From a virus, in the IMG/VR virus record IMGVR_UViG_3300022752_000220, positions 1-33,902 of that record: DNA of 33,902 bases; one strand, written 5' to 3'. Below, piece by piece: positions 12,884 to 21,173 of the stretch (its first letter is position 1; the number at the start of each line of letters is the position of its first letter). Both the position numbers and the translations under genes were made by a program. A model generated the notes under the pieces. The model did not search any database. It saw only the letters and a program-made list of their open reading frames with translations, and was not told the origin of the DNA.

Positions 12884-13114
12884 TCAATGCCCCAGCAGAC
12901 GGTTTTTGATAATTTCCCAGGCGGCAGCCAGCACGGCGAAAACGATGGTGGAAACCAGCCAGACGCGGCCCGTCAGCGTGGCGGCGTCCTTTTCAATCCG
13001 GTCCATCTTGGTTTTGTGATCGGTGAGGAGCTCCAAAATGTAGGACTGCCGGGTCTCCACGCGGGCGATCTTTTCGCGGATTTCAATGAGAACGGAGTGG
13101 TCGTCGGAGCTCAT
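12884..13114 (-). CDS. Holin-like protein with XhlA-type layout (76 aa)
   Basis: An N-terminal helical segment with heptads (EIREKIARVETRQSYILELL, then DHKTKMDRIEKDA) is followed by a C-terminal transmembrane helix VWLVSTIVFAVLAAAW and a basic end KNRLLGH. This layout, coiled coil then membrane anchor, is that of XhlA-type phage holin/haemolysin proteins. It would help permeabilise the inner membrane at lysis. It overlaps the upstream 46-aa gene (ATGA). Confidence 0.65.
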   Translation of the reverse strand: MSSDDHSVLIEIREKIARVETRQSYILELLTDHKTKMDRIEKDAATLTGRVWLVSTIVFAVLAAAWEIIKNRLLGH

Positions 13115-13251
13115 TTGGAAAACTCAAACTTTTCACCTTCCGGGGTGATGCGAACGCACTCACGGCCGGCTTCATCATAGAACAGCTCCACCAGCCCCTC
13201 GTCCTGCATCCATTTGAGGATGCTCATCAGCTCTGCCCAGGTGGAGGTCAC
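13111..13251 (-). CDS. Small wing-like protein (46 aa)
   Basis: Hand translation from the GTG at 13251 (GTGA overlap) gives 46 aa: helix WAELMSILKWMQDEGLVEL and a beta hairpin ECVRITPEGEKFEF. This resembles the helix plus wing of a winged-helix domain. The RITPEGEKF piece recalls the LTEDGEKVL piece of the three small paralogues at 9.5-10.3 kb, but the similarity is too short to prove relation. No function assigned. Confidence 0.45.
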   Translation of the reverse strand: MTSTWAELMSILKWMQDEGLVELFYDEAGRECVRITPEGEKFEFSK

Positions 13252-13571
13252 AATTCCTCCGGAACAGGAGGTGGAACAAATTGGACGCTATCTGCTTCGT
13301 TGTTTGTCTTGGCGGCCAAGATGAGGGCCTTGCAGCGCAGGTACTCATTTCGGCAGGCGGAGATGTAAGACTTGATGGCCTCGCAACGCTCCGGCGGGTA
13401 GACGCCAAGGGATGCGTTTTGTTGGGTGGCTTCGTCTAGGCCAGCGGATTGAATGGCATCGCTTGCGGCAGCCCGTGCGTAGTTAATGTTTTCATCTTTT
13501 GCGGTTGCAAGGCTTCTGTCGTCCTCAATAAACACCGATCCATCCAATCTTTTTACAACTGTCTTGCTCAT
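13248..13571 (-). CDS. Hypothetical protein, probable tail-fibre region accessory (107 aa)
   Basis: A 107-aa soluble protein starting MSKTVVKRLDGSVFIEDDR, with a helical Ala-rich middle and a Pro-rich end PPPVPEEL. It overlaps the end of the fibre-like gene by 4 nt. Small proteins at this site are often fibre chaperones or structural accessories; here that is only positional inference. Confidence 0.5.
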   Translation of the reverse strand: MSKTVVKRLDGSVFIEDDRSLATAKDENINYARAAASDAIQSAGLDEATQQNASLGVYPPERCEAIKSYISACRNEYLRCKALILAAKTNNEADSVQFVPPPVPEEL

Positions 13572-14260
13572 ACGTTTCTTAAATAAACAAGAGGGATATT
13601 ATTTGCTTCGGCTGTAAACGAAGCCGAAGAAAGATCGCTTGAAAAAGCCCCGTATGTTGTCGTGTAATAAAATAAATCACGAAAAGCGTTCAGCGAAGCT
13701 CCTTGGTTTGTTCCCATCAAACATTGCATGTAATCGCTATAACTTGCCGTACAGTTCATGGATGTATCCGCTGCAGGAATGAGGCATCCAAAATAAAATC
13801 CTTTTTTAACGGAAATGTTTATTGTTGCTTCATAATTTGTGTTAGTGGCATTGCCAACCTCTCCACCATCCACCACTAATGTAGTAGGTAAAAGAGATGT
13901 CGTTGAACAATTATAGAGTCCGATTCTGCACTTGCATCCAGCTATGCTTCCATATCGCATTCCAAGACGGTTATATGTTGTATCTTTTTGAACTAAAATA
14001 GGGCAAAAATATAATCTTGTAGTAAGAAGACTTCCAGAAGACAGACTTCCGCTCACCTTAAACGCTAGAGTGTTGTAATTTGAATTTGAAAATGTTGCCG
14101 GATCTAAAACAGGAACCAAATACTTAAAAGATGCGTTCCCAGATAAAAATTTGATTTGATCGCCGCTTGCTGGAGCGGGAACCAAGCCCGCCGTGCCTGC
14201 AGCCGAGGACGAGGCGGCTCCCATATTGCTTACGCTTCCTCCGCCAAAAAAACCTGCCAT
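13568..14260 (-). CDS. Receptor-binding/tail-tip-like protein (230 aa)
   Basis: A 230-aa protein with a low-complexity Gly/Ser/Ala start (MAGFFGGGSVSNMGAASSSA) and a beta-rich Ser/Thr/Tyr body. It contains several cysteines (CKC, YNC, FGC). It is the last large gene of the tail module and is visibly AT-richer than the genes around it, so it may be the variable host-recognition tip. No catalytic motif is seen. Confidence 0.55.
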   Translation of the reverse strand: MAGFFGGGSVSNMGAASSSAAGTAGLVPAPASGDQIKFLSGNASFKYLVPVLDPATFSNSNYNTLAFKVSGSLSSGSLLTTRLYFCPILVQKDTTYNRLGMRYGSIAGCKCRIGLYNCSTTSLLPTTLVVDGGEVGNATNTNYEATINISVKKGFYFGCLIPAADTSMNCTASYSDYMQCLMGTNQGASLNAFRDLFYYTTTYGAFSSDLSSASFTAEANNIPLVYLRNV

Positions 14261-14263
14261 AGA

Positions 14264-15337
14264 TTACCCTTCCAGCACAGACCAGTTGGCCCCGGTCGTG
14301 CCTGAGAGCCACCAGACCCCGCCGGTCGGACAGAACGCATCGAAGGTCAGCCCTGCCCCGGCGGCAAGCTGGATGCCCTGGGTGGTGGTCGGGGAAAACC
14401 CGATCCCGATGGTCACGGTGCTGGCGGCGATGTTTTGCACAAGGAGAAACTTGCGGGAAGCGTTTGTGACGGCAGAGGTGATTTGGGCCGTGTTCGCCGT
14501 GGTGACAGATCCGAAGCGGGTGGTCAGGGCCCCGGAGGGGTTTGCCAGATTCTTTGTTTTTACAAAGCTGTCAGACCCGTCATAAGAAATTGCGTCAGTT
14601 CCTCCCGCAGAGGAATAAAGCCCAACATTAAGCCGCCCGCTTGAGTCGCAGACCAAAAGAGTATCTTGTCCCGTTGTCGGCCCTCCCGATTGTTCAGCAA
14701 AAAGACGAACTGGCATAGTTACCCCGCCAGCAATCCCGCCGAGATTAGCCGTGACGGTTCCGGAGATCGCCGGGAGGGATCCGATGGTAACGGTTCCGGA
14801 GACCGCAAGCGTTTCCCCGGATGCCCCCACCGGAAGGCCGGTTGGGTTGTAGAGCTGGACGGCAATTTTTTGGCCCACGTTTCCGCTGTCGTCCACCTGC
14901 TCAATGGCCAAGCCAAGACTCGACCCAAACGACGTGTTGGCTGTAACGGTTCCGGAGATGGCCTGGGTGGCGGGCAGGTTGGAGATGGTGACGGTTCCAT
15001 AGATGTTTGAGCCAATGGTGACTGTAACATTTTCAAGGGCCAATAAGCTTGCCGGATCTAGGCCGACTGTGCCGGTTACAGCCTGAGCAGATGATTGGTC
15101 ATCGTAAAAAATAACAAGAGGACTGGTTGTTGTAAGGCCAAGCGTTGATGCGTTAAGCGTTACCCTTGTGTCTGAACCGGCTACCACGCTCCCGGTGACG
15201 CTTGCAAAATTGTACATTGTCCGGCCAACCCCAGGCGCGACAATCAGCAACAACTGATCCGCGCCGATGTTTAGCCCGCCAAGCGTCACAACGTTGCTTG
15301 CGGGATTATAGGTGTAGTTGGATACAATTTGTTTCAT
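14264..15337 (-). CDS. Tail fibre protein with GTVT repeats (357 aa)
   Basis: A beta-rich Gly/Ser/Thr protein lacking cysteine-rich or enzymatic motifs. The middle (residues about 85-215) contains at least five copies of a (V/I)(S/T)GTV unit, such as AISGTVTAN and AVSGTVTIGSLP, a pattern of trimeric or collagen-like fibre shafts. The C-terminus LAAGAGLTFDAF resembles a fibre-tip domain. It sits between the other fibre-like genes. DNA repeats at 14754-15000 underlie the protein repeats. Confidence 0.65.
   Translation of the reverse strand: MKQIVSNYTYNPASNVVTLGGLNIGADQLLLIVAPGVGRTMYNFASVTGSVVAGSDTRVTLNASTLGLTTTSPLVIFYDDQSSAQAVTGTVGLDPASLLALENVTVTIGSNIYGTVTISNLPATQAISGTVTANTSFGSSLGLAIEQVDDSGNVGQKIAVQLYNPTGLPVGASGETLAVSGTVTIGSLPAISGTVTANLGGIAGGVTMPVRLFAEQSGGPTTGQDTLLVCDSSGRLNVGLYSSAGGTDAISYDGSDSFVKTKNLANPSGALTTRFGSVTTANTAQITSAVTNASRKFLLVQNIAASTVTIGIGFSPTTTQGIQLAAGAGLTFDAFCPTGGVWWLSGTTGANWSVLEG
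14754..14960. repeat. Imperfect DNA repeats ACGGTTCCGGAGA within the fibre gene
   Basis: Copies of ACGGTTCCGGAGA occur near 14754, 14790 and 14947, with a degenerate copy near 14992. They encode the SGTVT motif of the fibre shaft and could promote recombination between fibre genes. Confidence 0.6.
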
Positions 15338-15363
15338 TGAAATGTCTTTTGATTACCCTGGTG

Positions 15364-15561
15364 TCATCCAAGGGCTATGGCTAGCGCTACGCCATCCGCA
15401 ACCGATAAAGCTCCAATGCTCGATGGGCTTACCGGATCCGGACCGCTTGCCGCATGGCTTGCAGCATGAGCCCCGGGCATGGCTCCCTCTGCGGTAACTA
15501 TCCCACTGGCGACCGTTATGGTGGCAGGACCTGCAATAGTAGCCACAACCGGACTGCTCAT
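15364..15561 (-). CDS. Small fibre-associated protein (65 aa)
   Basis: Starting at the ATG at 15561 (ATGA overlap with the upstream gene) gives 65 aa beginning MSSPVVATIAGPATITVASG. The segment HAASHAASGPDPVSPSSIGA matches the HA-x-HA-GG-DP-sP-xIGA motif common in phage fibre proteins. The upstream extension to 15645 lies over the neighbouring gene and is rejected. It is probably a fibre domain encoded as a separate gene. Confidence 0.6.
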   Translation of the reverse strand: MSSPVVATIAGPATITVASGIVTAEGAMPGAHAASHAASGPDPVSPSSIGALSVADGVALAIALG

Positions 15562-15893
15562 TCCGTTACCTCGCCGCTTACAGAAACCGATCCGTTTAAC
15601 AGGCGAATTTTTGTCCCGCCGCTTGTGGTTAAAAGCAGATCCCACTTTCCACCAGACAATGGAAGACTAGAGGCCGTTGCCGCACTCAGGGACAGGTCCA
15701 GTCGTCCGGTTACTCCGGTTGATGTAACGACAGAAAATTCTGCCAAAAGGCTTCCGTTGTAAGTGTCCCTAATTTGGGCGGCAGCAGCAGCCCCGGCCAG
15801 GCTGTAGGTGGACCCGGTGCTGTCCTGAACAGCCACCTGGATAGAAAGGTCGACCCCCTGCTCAATTAAAAGATTGTAACTTGCGGCGGACAT
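15558..15893 (-). CDS. Baseplate/fibre beta-sandwich protein (111 aa)
   Basis: A 111-aa protein starting MSAASYNLLIEQGVDLSIQVAV. The start YNLxIEQG followed by a strand pair and an AQIRDTYNG segment resembles the small phage beta-sandwich proteins (BppU N-terminal type) that attach fibres to the tail tip. No enzymatic motif. It is 2 nt after the stop-start boundary of the 361-aa gene. Confidence 0.55.
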   Translation of the reverse strand: MSAASYNLLIEQGVDLSIQVAVQDSTGSTYSLAGAAAAAQIRDTYNGSLLAEFSVVTSTGVTGRLDLSLSAATASSLPLSGGKWDLLLTTSGGTKIRLLNGSVSVSGEVTE

Positions 15894-15895
15894 AA

Positions 15896-16981
15896 TCAGA
15901 CCGTGTAGAAAATCGGCGAATAGGTTGAGGCAACAATCATGTCCTTCTTTATGTATGCGTCGCCTTGGTAAACAGTCCTTCTTTTTCCACTCTCCGTCAG
16001 CTCAATCTCAATTTTAGTTCCAACCGTACTGTCATCCACGCCCTCAAATAGCGACAAAACCTCGGACGTACCCATAGTCAGCGTGCTGTTATAGAATTTG
16101 GCATATTGCACCGCGGAGGCGTCTAGGGTCAGGGCTGTGGTTATGTTTGTAAGCGCAAGGTTGTTTACAAAGGAAATGTAGTAACGGGTCCCAGAGCTGT
16201 CCGAATCAACAGAAATTCCACCGGAAAGGGCTGTAATTGAATTTAGTGAGGTGAGTAGGCCGTTTGCCAGAAGCGTATTGCCTGGAGTGATCTGCACGGT
16301 CGAGCCTGCAGAACTGCCATAAAACATGGCGATGGAACCACCAATGGCGTCGGCCCCAACAGTAAGAACATAAATCTCGTTTTTTACAGAGCTTCCATCC
16401 TGCAGTAGGCTCATCGTTACAACGCCAGATGTTGGGGCGGCGGAGAATGTGGCGCAGTAGGCCGCGGGGCCTTGCAAAAGCTGCACAAGATACTGGGGCT
16501 TGATATTTGTTGCCGGGGACCTTCTTGTGGTGATGATAACCTTTGATGTCGGGAAAAGCGTGTAGCTGTCCGACGTGAAAGTGATCGCCGAATTTGCAGT
16601 GGCAGATGTTACCACCCAGGCGGATCCGCCAGAACCGAAAACGGAGACCGTGCAGGCCGTGCCAGCAATTCCGGATATTGCCGTGTAAAAACTGGCTGCA
16701 GAGAAATTATAGGAAATAGCGGAGCTGGTGACCCCTGAAAGTCCAAGAAAAAACTCACCCTCTTGAGGCGCCTGATCAATGTCACCTATGCCAAGCCGAA
16801 GCGATGCCCCGGTAAGGTCAAGGTCCTCATAAACCCCTGAATCGTTTGCCTGCCTTAAGCGCAGTCTTACGTCGTAAGTGTCGCCCCTGGTAAGCGTTGG
16901 CAGCGACCCGGTTCTTGCTGCACCAGCCTGAAGAAGGGTCCCGGCTCCAGCGTCGATGTGAATGTCAAGGGTTTGAGCCAT
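15896..16981 (-). CDS. Tail tip/fibre structural protein (361 aa)
   Basis: A beta-rich Ser/Thr/Ala/Gly protein, 361 aa, starting MAQTLDIHIDAGAGTLL. The first 60 residues, with TRGDTYDVRLRLRQ, look like the BppU-like attachment domain also seen in the 111-aa gene. The remainder is a long beta-structured body. No motif indicates an enzyme. It is in the distal tail module between the tape measure and the fibres. Confidence 0.55.
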   Translation of the reverse strand: MAQTLDIHIDAGAGTLLQAGAARTGSLPTLTRGDTYDVRLRLRQANDSGVYEDLDLTGASLRLGIGDIDQAPQEGEFFLGLSGVTSSAISYNFSAASFYTAISGIAGTACTVSVFGSGGSAWVVTSATANSAITFTSDSYTLFPTSKVIITTRRSPATNIKPQYLVQLLQGPAAYCATFSAAPTSGVVTMSLLQDGSSVKNEIYVLTVGADAIGGSIAMFYGSSAGSTVQITPGNTLLANGLLTSLNSITALSGGISVDSDSSGTRYYISFVNNLALTNITTALTLDASAVQYAKFYNSTLTMGTSEVLSLFEGVDDSTVGTKIEIELTESGKRRTVYQGDAYIKKDMIVASTYSPIFYTV

Positions 16982-17008
16982 GCAAACTCCTCCTGAATGT
17001 CAAAGCTG

Positions 17009-17446
17009 TTAGACCAAAACTGGATCAGGTTCGTGGCTTTGGCACAAGGCGTCATGCCGCAATATAAATTCACCCCACTCAGGCAATGACGAGCCAAGTT
17101 GTCCCATAAACTGGGCAACGCTTTGCCTGGGTTGAATGGGAAAGAAGTTTTTTGGAGATACCCTTATCCTAAAAAGACCCGTTCTTTGCACGGACGACAA
17201 ATAGCCCCGATCAACTCCTATCTTTTGCATGTTCTCAAAAAATAACCTGTCAGGCATTCCAACGCGGCCGATCAAAAGAATATGCCATCCGCCATCGGTT
17301 TTATATAGCCGGTGCGGCTCTGTAATTATGGCTTTTGGTCTTTGGTCAAAATCAAGAATGGGAAGACATGGTGAAACAAGGATTGAAACCGGCGACTTCC
17401 ATTTTCCTGCGGCCGGCTGAGTTTCCTCAAAAAACAGAGGTTTCAT
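17009..17446 (-). CDS. Hypothetical tail-module protein (145 aa)
   Basis: A 145-aa protein with a mixed composition and aromatic C-terminal part (FMGQLGSSLPEWGEFILRHDAL). Family not recognised. Start ATG at 17446 overlaps the stop of the preceding gene (TGATG), so translation is coupled. Position in the distal tail operon suggests a structural or assembly role only. Confidence 0.5.
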   Translation of the reverse strand: MKPLFFEETQPAAGKWKSPVSILVSPCLPILDFDQRPKAIITEPHRLYKTDGGWHILLIGRVGMPDRLFFENMQKIGVDRGYLSSVQRTGLFRIRVSPKNFFPIQPRQSVAQFMGQLGSSLPEWGEFILRHDALCQSHEPDPVLV

Positions 17447-17856
17447 CAGTTTCCGGATCCGCTCTGGTTCCAGTCATCGTCAGGCACGGAGTAAACCCAA
17501 TCAGAGATTCCCTCAACCCTTCTTATGATGGCGTTAAGGTATCCGATGTTAAACCTGAAAGCCCCATCTGGCCTGCGGATCTCGCCCTGCATTGGCTTTG
17601 GTTGCGGCTGCCCAGACTGGAGAATCTCCGCGTAAAGATTTTCAATCCTGTCAATCAGCCGATTCCAAAACTGATGATTAAGCTCAACCCTACCCTGCGG
17701 GGGTGCCAGCCTTGGGGGTTCTGGCAAAACCCTTGTTATTTTAGAAAAAAGCATTTCATGCAAATCCTCAATTCTCCGGAATAATCTGGCAAAAAATTGT
17801 GATGTAAGCCTACCCCTGGCAACTCGAATTTCTCTTAGCCTTGGCTCCCTGTTCAC
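17446..17856 (-). CDS. Hypothetical tail-module protein with three helical repeats (136 aa)
   Basis: A 136-aa protein starting at the GTG at 17856. Three similar helical units are visible: FFARLFRRIEDLHEML (about residues 21-36), FWNRLIDRIENLYAEI (about 63-78) and YLNAIIRRVEGISDWV (about 106-121), separated by Pro-rich linkers. Each has an aromatic start and an R-(I/V)-E core. The units may bind a repeated partner along the tail, but no family is recognised. Confidence 0.6.
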   Translation of the reverse strand: MNREPRLREIRVARGRLTSQFFARLFRRIEDLHEMLFSKITRVLPEPPRLAPPQGRVELNHQFWNRLIDRIENLYAEILQSGQPQPKPMQGEIRRPDGAFRFNIGYLNAIIRRVEGISDWVYSVPDDDWNQSGSGN

Positions 17857-18470
17857 TAAATATCAGTGACGGAGGCGTAAACCCCAGATCCCTGCACCTT
17901 TTTACGGAATGTGGCGCGCACTACCAGAAAAGACCCCCTGCGGACGCAACTGGTTTGGTCGTAGCAGTAGCCAAGATTTCTTACAGATCCTGCATAGCTT
18001 TGGATCGTAGTGACCTGCGGTGGATTGTTTGGCATTTGATAGCCGTTAATGCTGTCCGGCATCCTCGTGGTGGCCGCAATAGTGGTGAAAAAGTCTTCAC
18101 CGGCGTCGCTGATATATTCCGCCTCGATGTGAATCTGATTTGTAACTGGAAGCAGCCTGATAACCGGCGGAGGCAATCCGGTTGATGACGTAAGCCCGAC
18201 AAATCCAACGGTCATTTCAGTGAGCTCTCCGGGTAAGTCCCGCATGGATACGGTCTCCACGGCCATCCTGGAATACCTTGTTGAAGCTGTGCTAAAGGAG
18301 GTGTGCAAAACATTCCTTGCCGGCTGCAAAGTGATTCTGTTCTGCGTCCGGATGGTGTATGTTTCAGAAAGAGTTTCCAGTCCGTTAATCTCCTTCCCAT
18401 ATTCCGAAGATCTTAAAACCTTGGACGTTTGGCCGGACGCCCCCGGATAACCTATGTTTTGAACAGGCAT
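17856..18470 (-). CDS. Tail structural protein (204 aa)
   Basis: A 204-aa mixed alpha/beta protein immediately after the tape measure, the position of distal-tail or tail-tip proteins. It starts MPVQNIGYPGASG and has two cysteines near residues 167-175. I recognise no family by motif. It overlaps the next gene by one base (TAG/GTG). Confidence 0.5.
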   Translation of the reverse strand: MPVQNIGYPGASGQTSKVLRSSEYGKEINGLETLSETYTIRTQNRITLQPARNVLHTSFSTASTRYSRMAVETVSMRDLPGELTEMTVGFVGLTSSTGLPPPVIRLLPVTNQIHIEAEYISDAGEDFFTTIAATTRMPDSINGYQMPNNPPQVTTIQSYAGSVRNLGYCYDQTSCVRRGSFLVVRATFRKKVQGSGVYASVTDI

Positions 18471-18472
18471 AA

Positions 18473-20050
18473 CTAGGCGCTGACCACCGGGGCCGAGGTT
18501 ATTTTTTGCAGTGCCTGATCAAGAACACTGTAGACATCAGCAAGGGTTTTTTGTCCGGATGCCTCCTTTTGTGCCTGATTTTTGATAAACTCAGCACGCC
18601 GGCTTACCATGGTTCTTTGACCGCCCTCCGCTGTCCTTGACGATGTTTCCTTTAGCACTTGTGCGTCCAGGTCTTTTCTTGCCTGAGTTTTCATGGCCTG
18701 ATCCGCCCTTTTTCTTTCCTTCTCAACTAGCCCGGAATATGGGCCACCTGCTGTTTGAGCTATGTCAAGGGTTTGACTTGCGGCCGTAATCGCAGCCTGC
18801 CTGCGCTGCGTTGCGCTTTCCTCGGCGATCCTAGCCTTGTCCTTTTCAAATCCTGACAACGCGGCCTGATATTTATCCGCCGCCTGCATGGCCGCCAGCT
18901 TGTCGTCCAGCTTTCCTGTTTTTTGATAAATTTTGTCCGCTTCCGCAGACTGCTTTTTGAGAAATTCAAGCGTTGCCTCGGGGCCCTTGGCCTGAGCCTG
19001 CATCTTGTCGATTTGAATCTGGATGTCGGCGTTTTTTTTCTGCTCGGCGGCCTGAGCCTCAATGGCCTGCCTCTGCTGATCCATAAGCTGGCTTCTCCGT
19101 TTTTCCAGCTGGTCCTGTTTTTTAATTTGTGCGGCGCGCTTTTCATCGTCATACATGATTTGGCGCATGTTTTCTTCCATTGCCTTGGAAATTTGCTCCT
19201 GTTCTTGTGTAATCGCCCTGAGACGCTCTGCTGGCTGCAGCTGCGACCTTTGGGCATCAGCAGCCTCAAGTTCGGCTGCCGCCCGCTTCTCGGCCTGAGA
19301 CGCCAAAAACTCCTGAATTTTTTTGTTCGTTTCTTGGTTCTTAAGCTCTGCTTCGATCGCCTTGGCGTTTTCTTGGGCGATTCGCAGGTTTTCCTCCATT
19401 TGTTTTTTCTGGTCGGAAGAAGCTGCCTTATATCCTGGGCTGGCCTTAAGGGAGCTCATCTCTTGCTCGTTTGCCGCCTTGCGATCAAACTCGGCCAACG
19501 CTGTCTTGCCCTTTGATGCCGCCTCAAGCCTTTTGCGGGAGTTTTGGGCTCCCTGCTGAAGGCCAGCACCTAACTCGGCAGTAGCCAGATTTCTGAGCGA
19601 ATCCTGCAGCTCCTGCAAGGCTTTGTCCCCACCAAAAAGTTTAAATATTGCGGAATTTATTGGGCTGCTGTTTTTAAGGGCCTCCATGGCCTTACCAACA
19701 TTATCGGCCTCGGTTGCAAATTTCTGTGCCCGTGAAATGCCCTCAGAAAAACCAGAGGCGATCCCTGACGTGGACTCCGTAAGTCTGGTTGCAGATGTTG
19801 CAACTTCCCCAATTTGTCTTCCTACATCTCGCATCGCCTCGGAAAGGGCGGCGGCCGCCCCAATGGCAATACCGGCACCAAGTGATTTTACAAACATTTT
19901 CTGCAGCATCTCAGCACCCTTAAGGGCCATGTCCGTGCTGTCCTTAACGCCGTAAAGTTGTTTGGAAAATTCCCGGAATGATGCGTTTGCCTGCTTATCG
20001 AACCCCGACGCGTCCAGGGACAGTCTTGCCGTTGCGGAACTTGCTGCCAT
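18473..20050 (-). CDS. Tape measure protein
   Basis: A 525-aa protein, the longest of the tail module. An Ala-rich amphipathic start, then a hydrophobic segment AGIAIGAAAALSEAM (about 53-68) and a long coiled-coil body (about residues 150-420) very rich in Gln, Lys, Glu and Ala (EQEQISKAMEENMRQI and similar). This is the composition of a tape measure, which sets tail length and is ejected with DNA. At roughly 1.5 Å per residue it would suggest a tail of about 75-80 nm. It follows the chaperone genes with one gene between. Confidence 0.8.
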   Translation of the reverse strand: MAASSATARLSLDASGFDKQANASFREFSKQLYGVKDSTDMALKGAEMLQKMFVKSLGAGIAIGAAAALSEAMRDVGRQIGEVATSATRLTESTSGIASGFSEGISRAQKFATEADNVGKAMEALKNSSPINSAIFKLFGGDKALQELQDSLRNLATAELGAGLQQGAQNSRKRLEAASKGKTALAEFDRKAANEQEMSSLKASPGYKAASSDQKKQMEENLRIAQENAKAIEAELKNQETNKKIQEFLASQAEKRAAAELEAADAQRSQLQPAERLRAITQEQEQISKAMEENMRQIMYDDEKRAAQIKKQDQLEKRRSQLMDQQRQAIEAQAAEQKKNADIQIQIDKMQAQAKGPEATLEFLKKQSAEADKIYQKTGKLDDKLAAMQAADKYQAALSGFEKDKARIAEESATQRRQAAITAASQTLDIAQTAGGPYSGLVEKERKRADQAMKTQARKDLDAQVLKETSSRTAEGGQRTMVSRRAEFIKNQAQKEASGQKTLADVYSVLDQALQKITSAPVVSA

Positions 20051-20052
20051 GA

Positions 20053-20961
20053 CTACAGGCCAGCCTTTCTTGCCTGAGCGGACGAAATAATCCCAAGACG
20101 GTTAATCATCCTCAGGACCTGAGTGTCAATGGTTTGCTGTACAGTTTCCTGGCTTATCAACTGGCCAATGTATTTTACGCCGTTTCTTAGCTCAATAAAC
20201 GGATCCTTTTTTCTGTCTGAATTGTCAGACACAGATCCAAGCTGAAATTTTTTTAACTGCCTGCGAACCCATCCCGGAAGCTCAACCCGGCCATCATCCT
20301 TTGATCTTACTGTTTTGGCTCCGCCAAGTTCATCGGCGCACGCTGCCCATCCGGCCTTTGCAACCCCAATGTTTTCCTGCCTTTTCTTGATGTAGGCATC
20401 AATCGCCTGCTCATTTGTGACGACAAGTCGAAGCGCCTGATTTCTCGGGACATTTTGTTTTGGTCCAAACCTGGCCTTTCGATGGGCCTGTCCGGCATCA
20501 AACTGGCCAATCTGTGTGTTCATAAACGGGTGCCTATTAAATCTGTTCAAAATGTCCTGCGCCTGAACAACCGCAGACTTTGTGGGCCTAGAAGCTCGTC
20601 CGGTTTTTTTGGATACACGACCTCTCATTAGGGCGGAAAATGCCCTGGCGGCCTGCTCTGGGTTTTGAGTTTCCGTTTTTCCGCTGGGCAATTTAATTTT
20701 AGATATAAAAAAAGATGCCAAGGCTGGCGACGTGTAGACCAAGCTTACCTGCCTGCGGATCTTTTTCTTGGACTGCTCCAGCAACTTGTTATTGTTTTTC
20801 GAAATGCTGGCGATTACTGGACTTGGCTGCGTGTTTTGCATCAGCCGCATTGCCAGCACTCTTGCCTGAATCCTCATTTCTTTTGCCGCATCAATCGAGA
20901 CAGCTCCAGACCATGCGCCTATTGCTTTCTGCAGTTTTGATAAGTCAACCTGTACTGGCAT
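20053..20961 (-). CDS. Hypothetical tail-assembly protein (302 aa)
   Basis: I use the ATG at 20961; a TTG at 20967 would add two residues. The protein is basic (Lys/Arg/Gln-rich), mostly helical, with a region SKKTGRASRPTKSAV in the middle. No family recognised. It lies between the G-T chaperone and the tape measure, where lambda has no gene, so it may be a minor tail protein or additional chaperone. Confidence 0.5.
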   Translation of the reverse strand: MPVQVDLSKLQKAIGAWSGAVSIDAAKEMRIQARVLAMRLMQNTQPSPVIASISKNNNKLLEQSKKKIRRQVSLVYTSPALASFFISKIKLPSGKTETQNPEQAARAFSALMRGRVSKKTGRASRPTKSAVVQAQDILNRFNRHPFMNTQIGQFDAGQAHRKARFGPKQNVPRNQALRLVVTNEQAIDAYIKKRQENIGVAKAGWAACADELGGAKTVRSKDDGRVELPGWVRRQLKKFQLGSVSDNSDRKKDPFIELRNGVKYIGQLISQETVQQTIDTQVLRMINRLGIISSAQARKAGL

Positions 20962-20963
20962 GG

Positions 20964-21173
20964 TCAAATACCCAGTATTCTCATAATGTCACGGTGATCC
21001 CTTTCGGACGCATGGCCGCGCCTTCTAAGCTTGGCTCCGTCCTGCCAAAGAAAAACATGTTCAGCCTGATTTAATATGCTTATAGGCAACTCCCACAGGA
21101 TGGTTTGCAAGCTCCAGCCTGTGGCTTTTGCCAGGAGGAATGCGCTCACAGCCACGCCCCCCGGCGTTACGCT
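20964..21173 (-). CDS. Tail assembly chaperone T-domain, reached by -1 frameshift from G
   Basis: Frame of 69 codons after a -1 shift at the GGGAAAA site. It reads SVTPGGVAVSAFLLAK then GWSLQTILWELPISILNQAEHVFLW, the GW-xxxILWExPL-x-LxQ pattern of gpT/C-terminal tail chaperone domains. There is no ATG start with a proper ribosome-binding site, so it is expressed as the extension of the G product. The G-T protein would load the tape measure for tail polymerisation. Confidence 0.8.
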   Translation of the reverse strand, partial: SVTPGGVAVSAFLLAKATGWSLQTILWELPISILNQAEHVFLWQDGAKLRRRGHASERDHRDIMRILGI

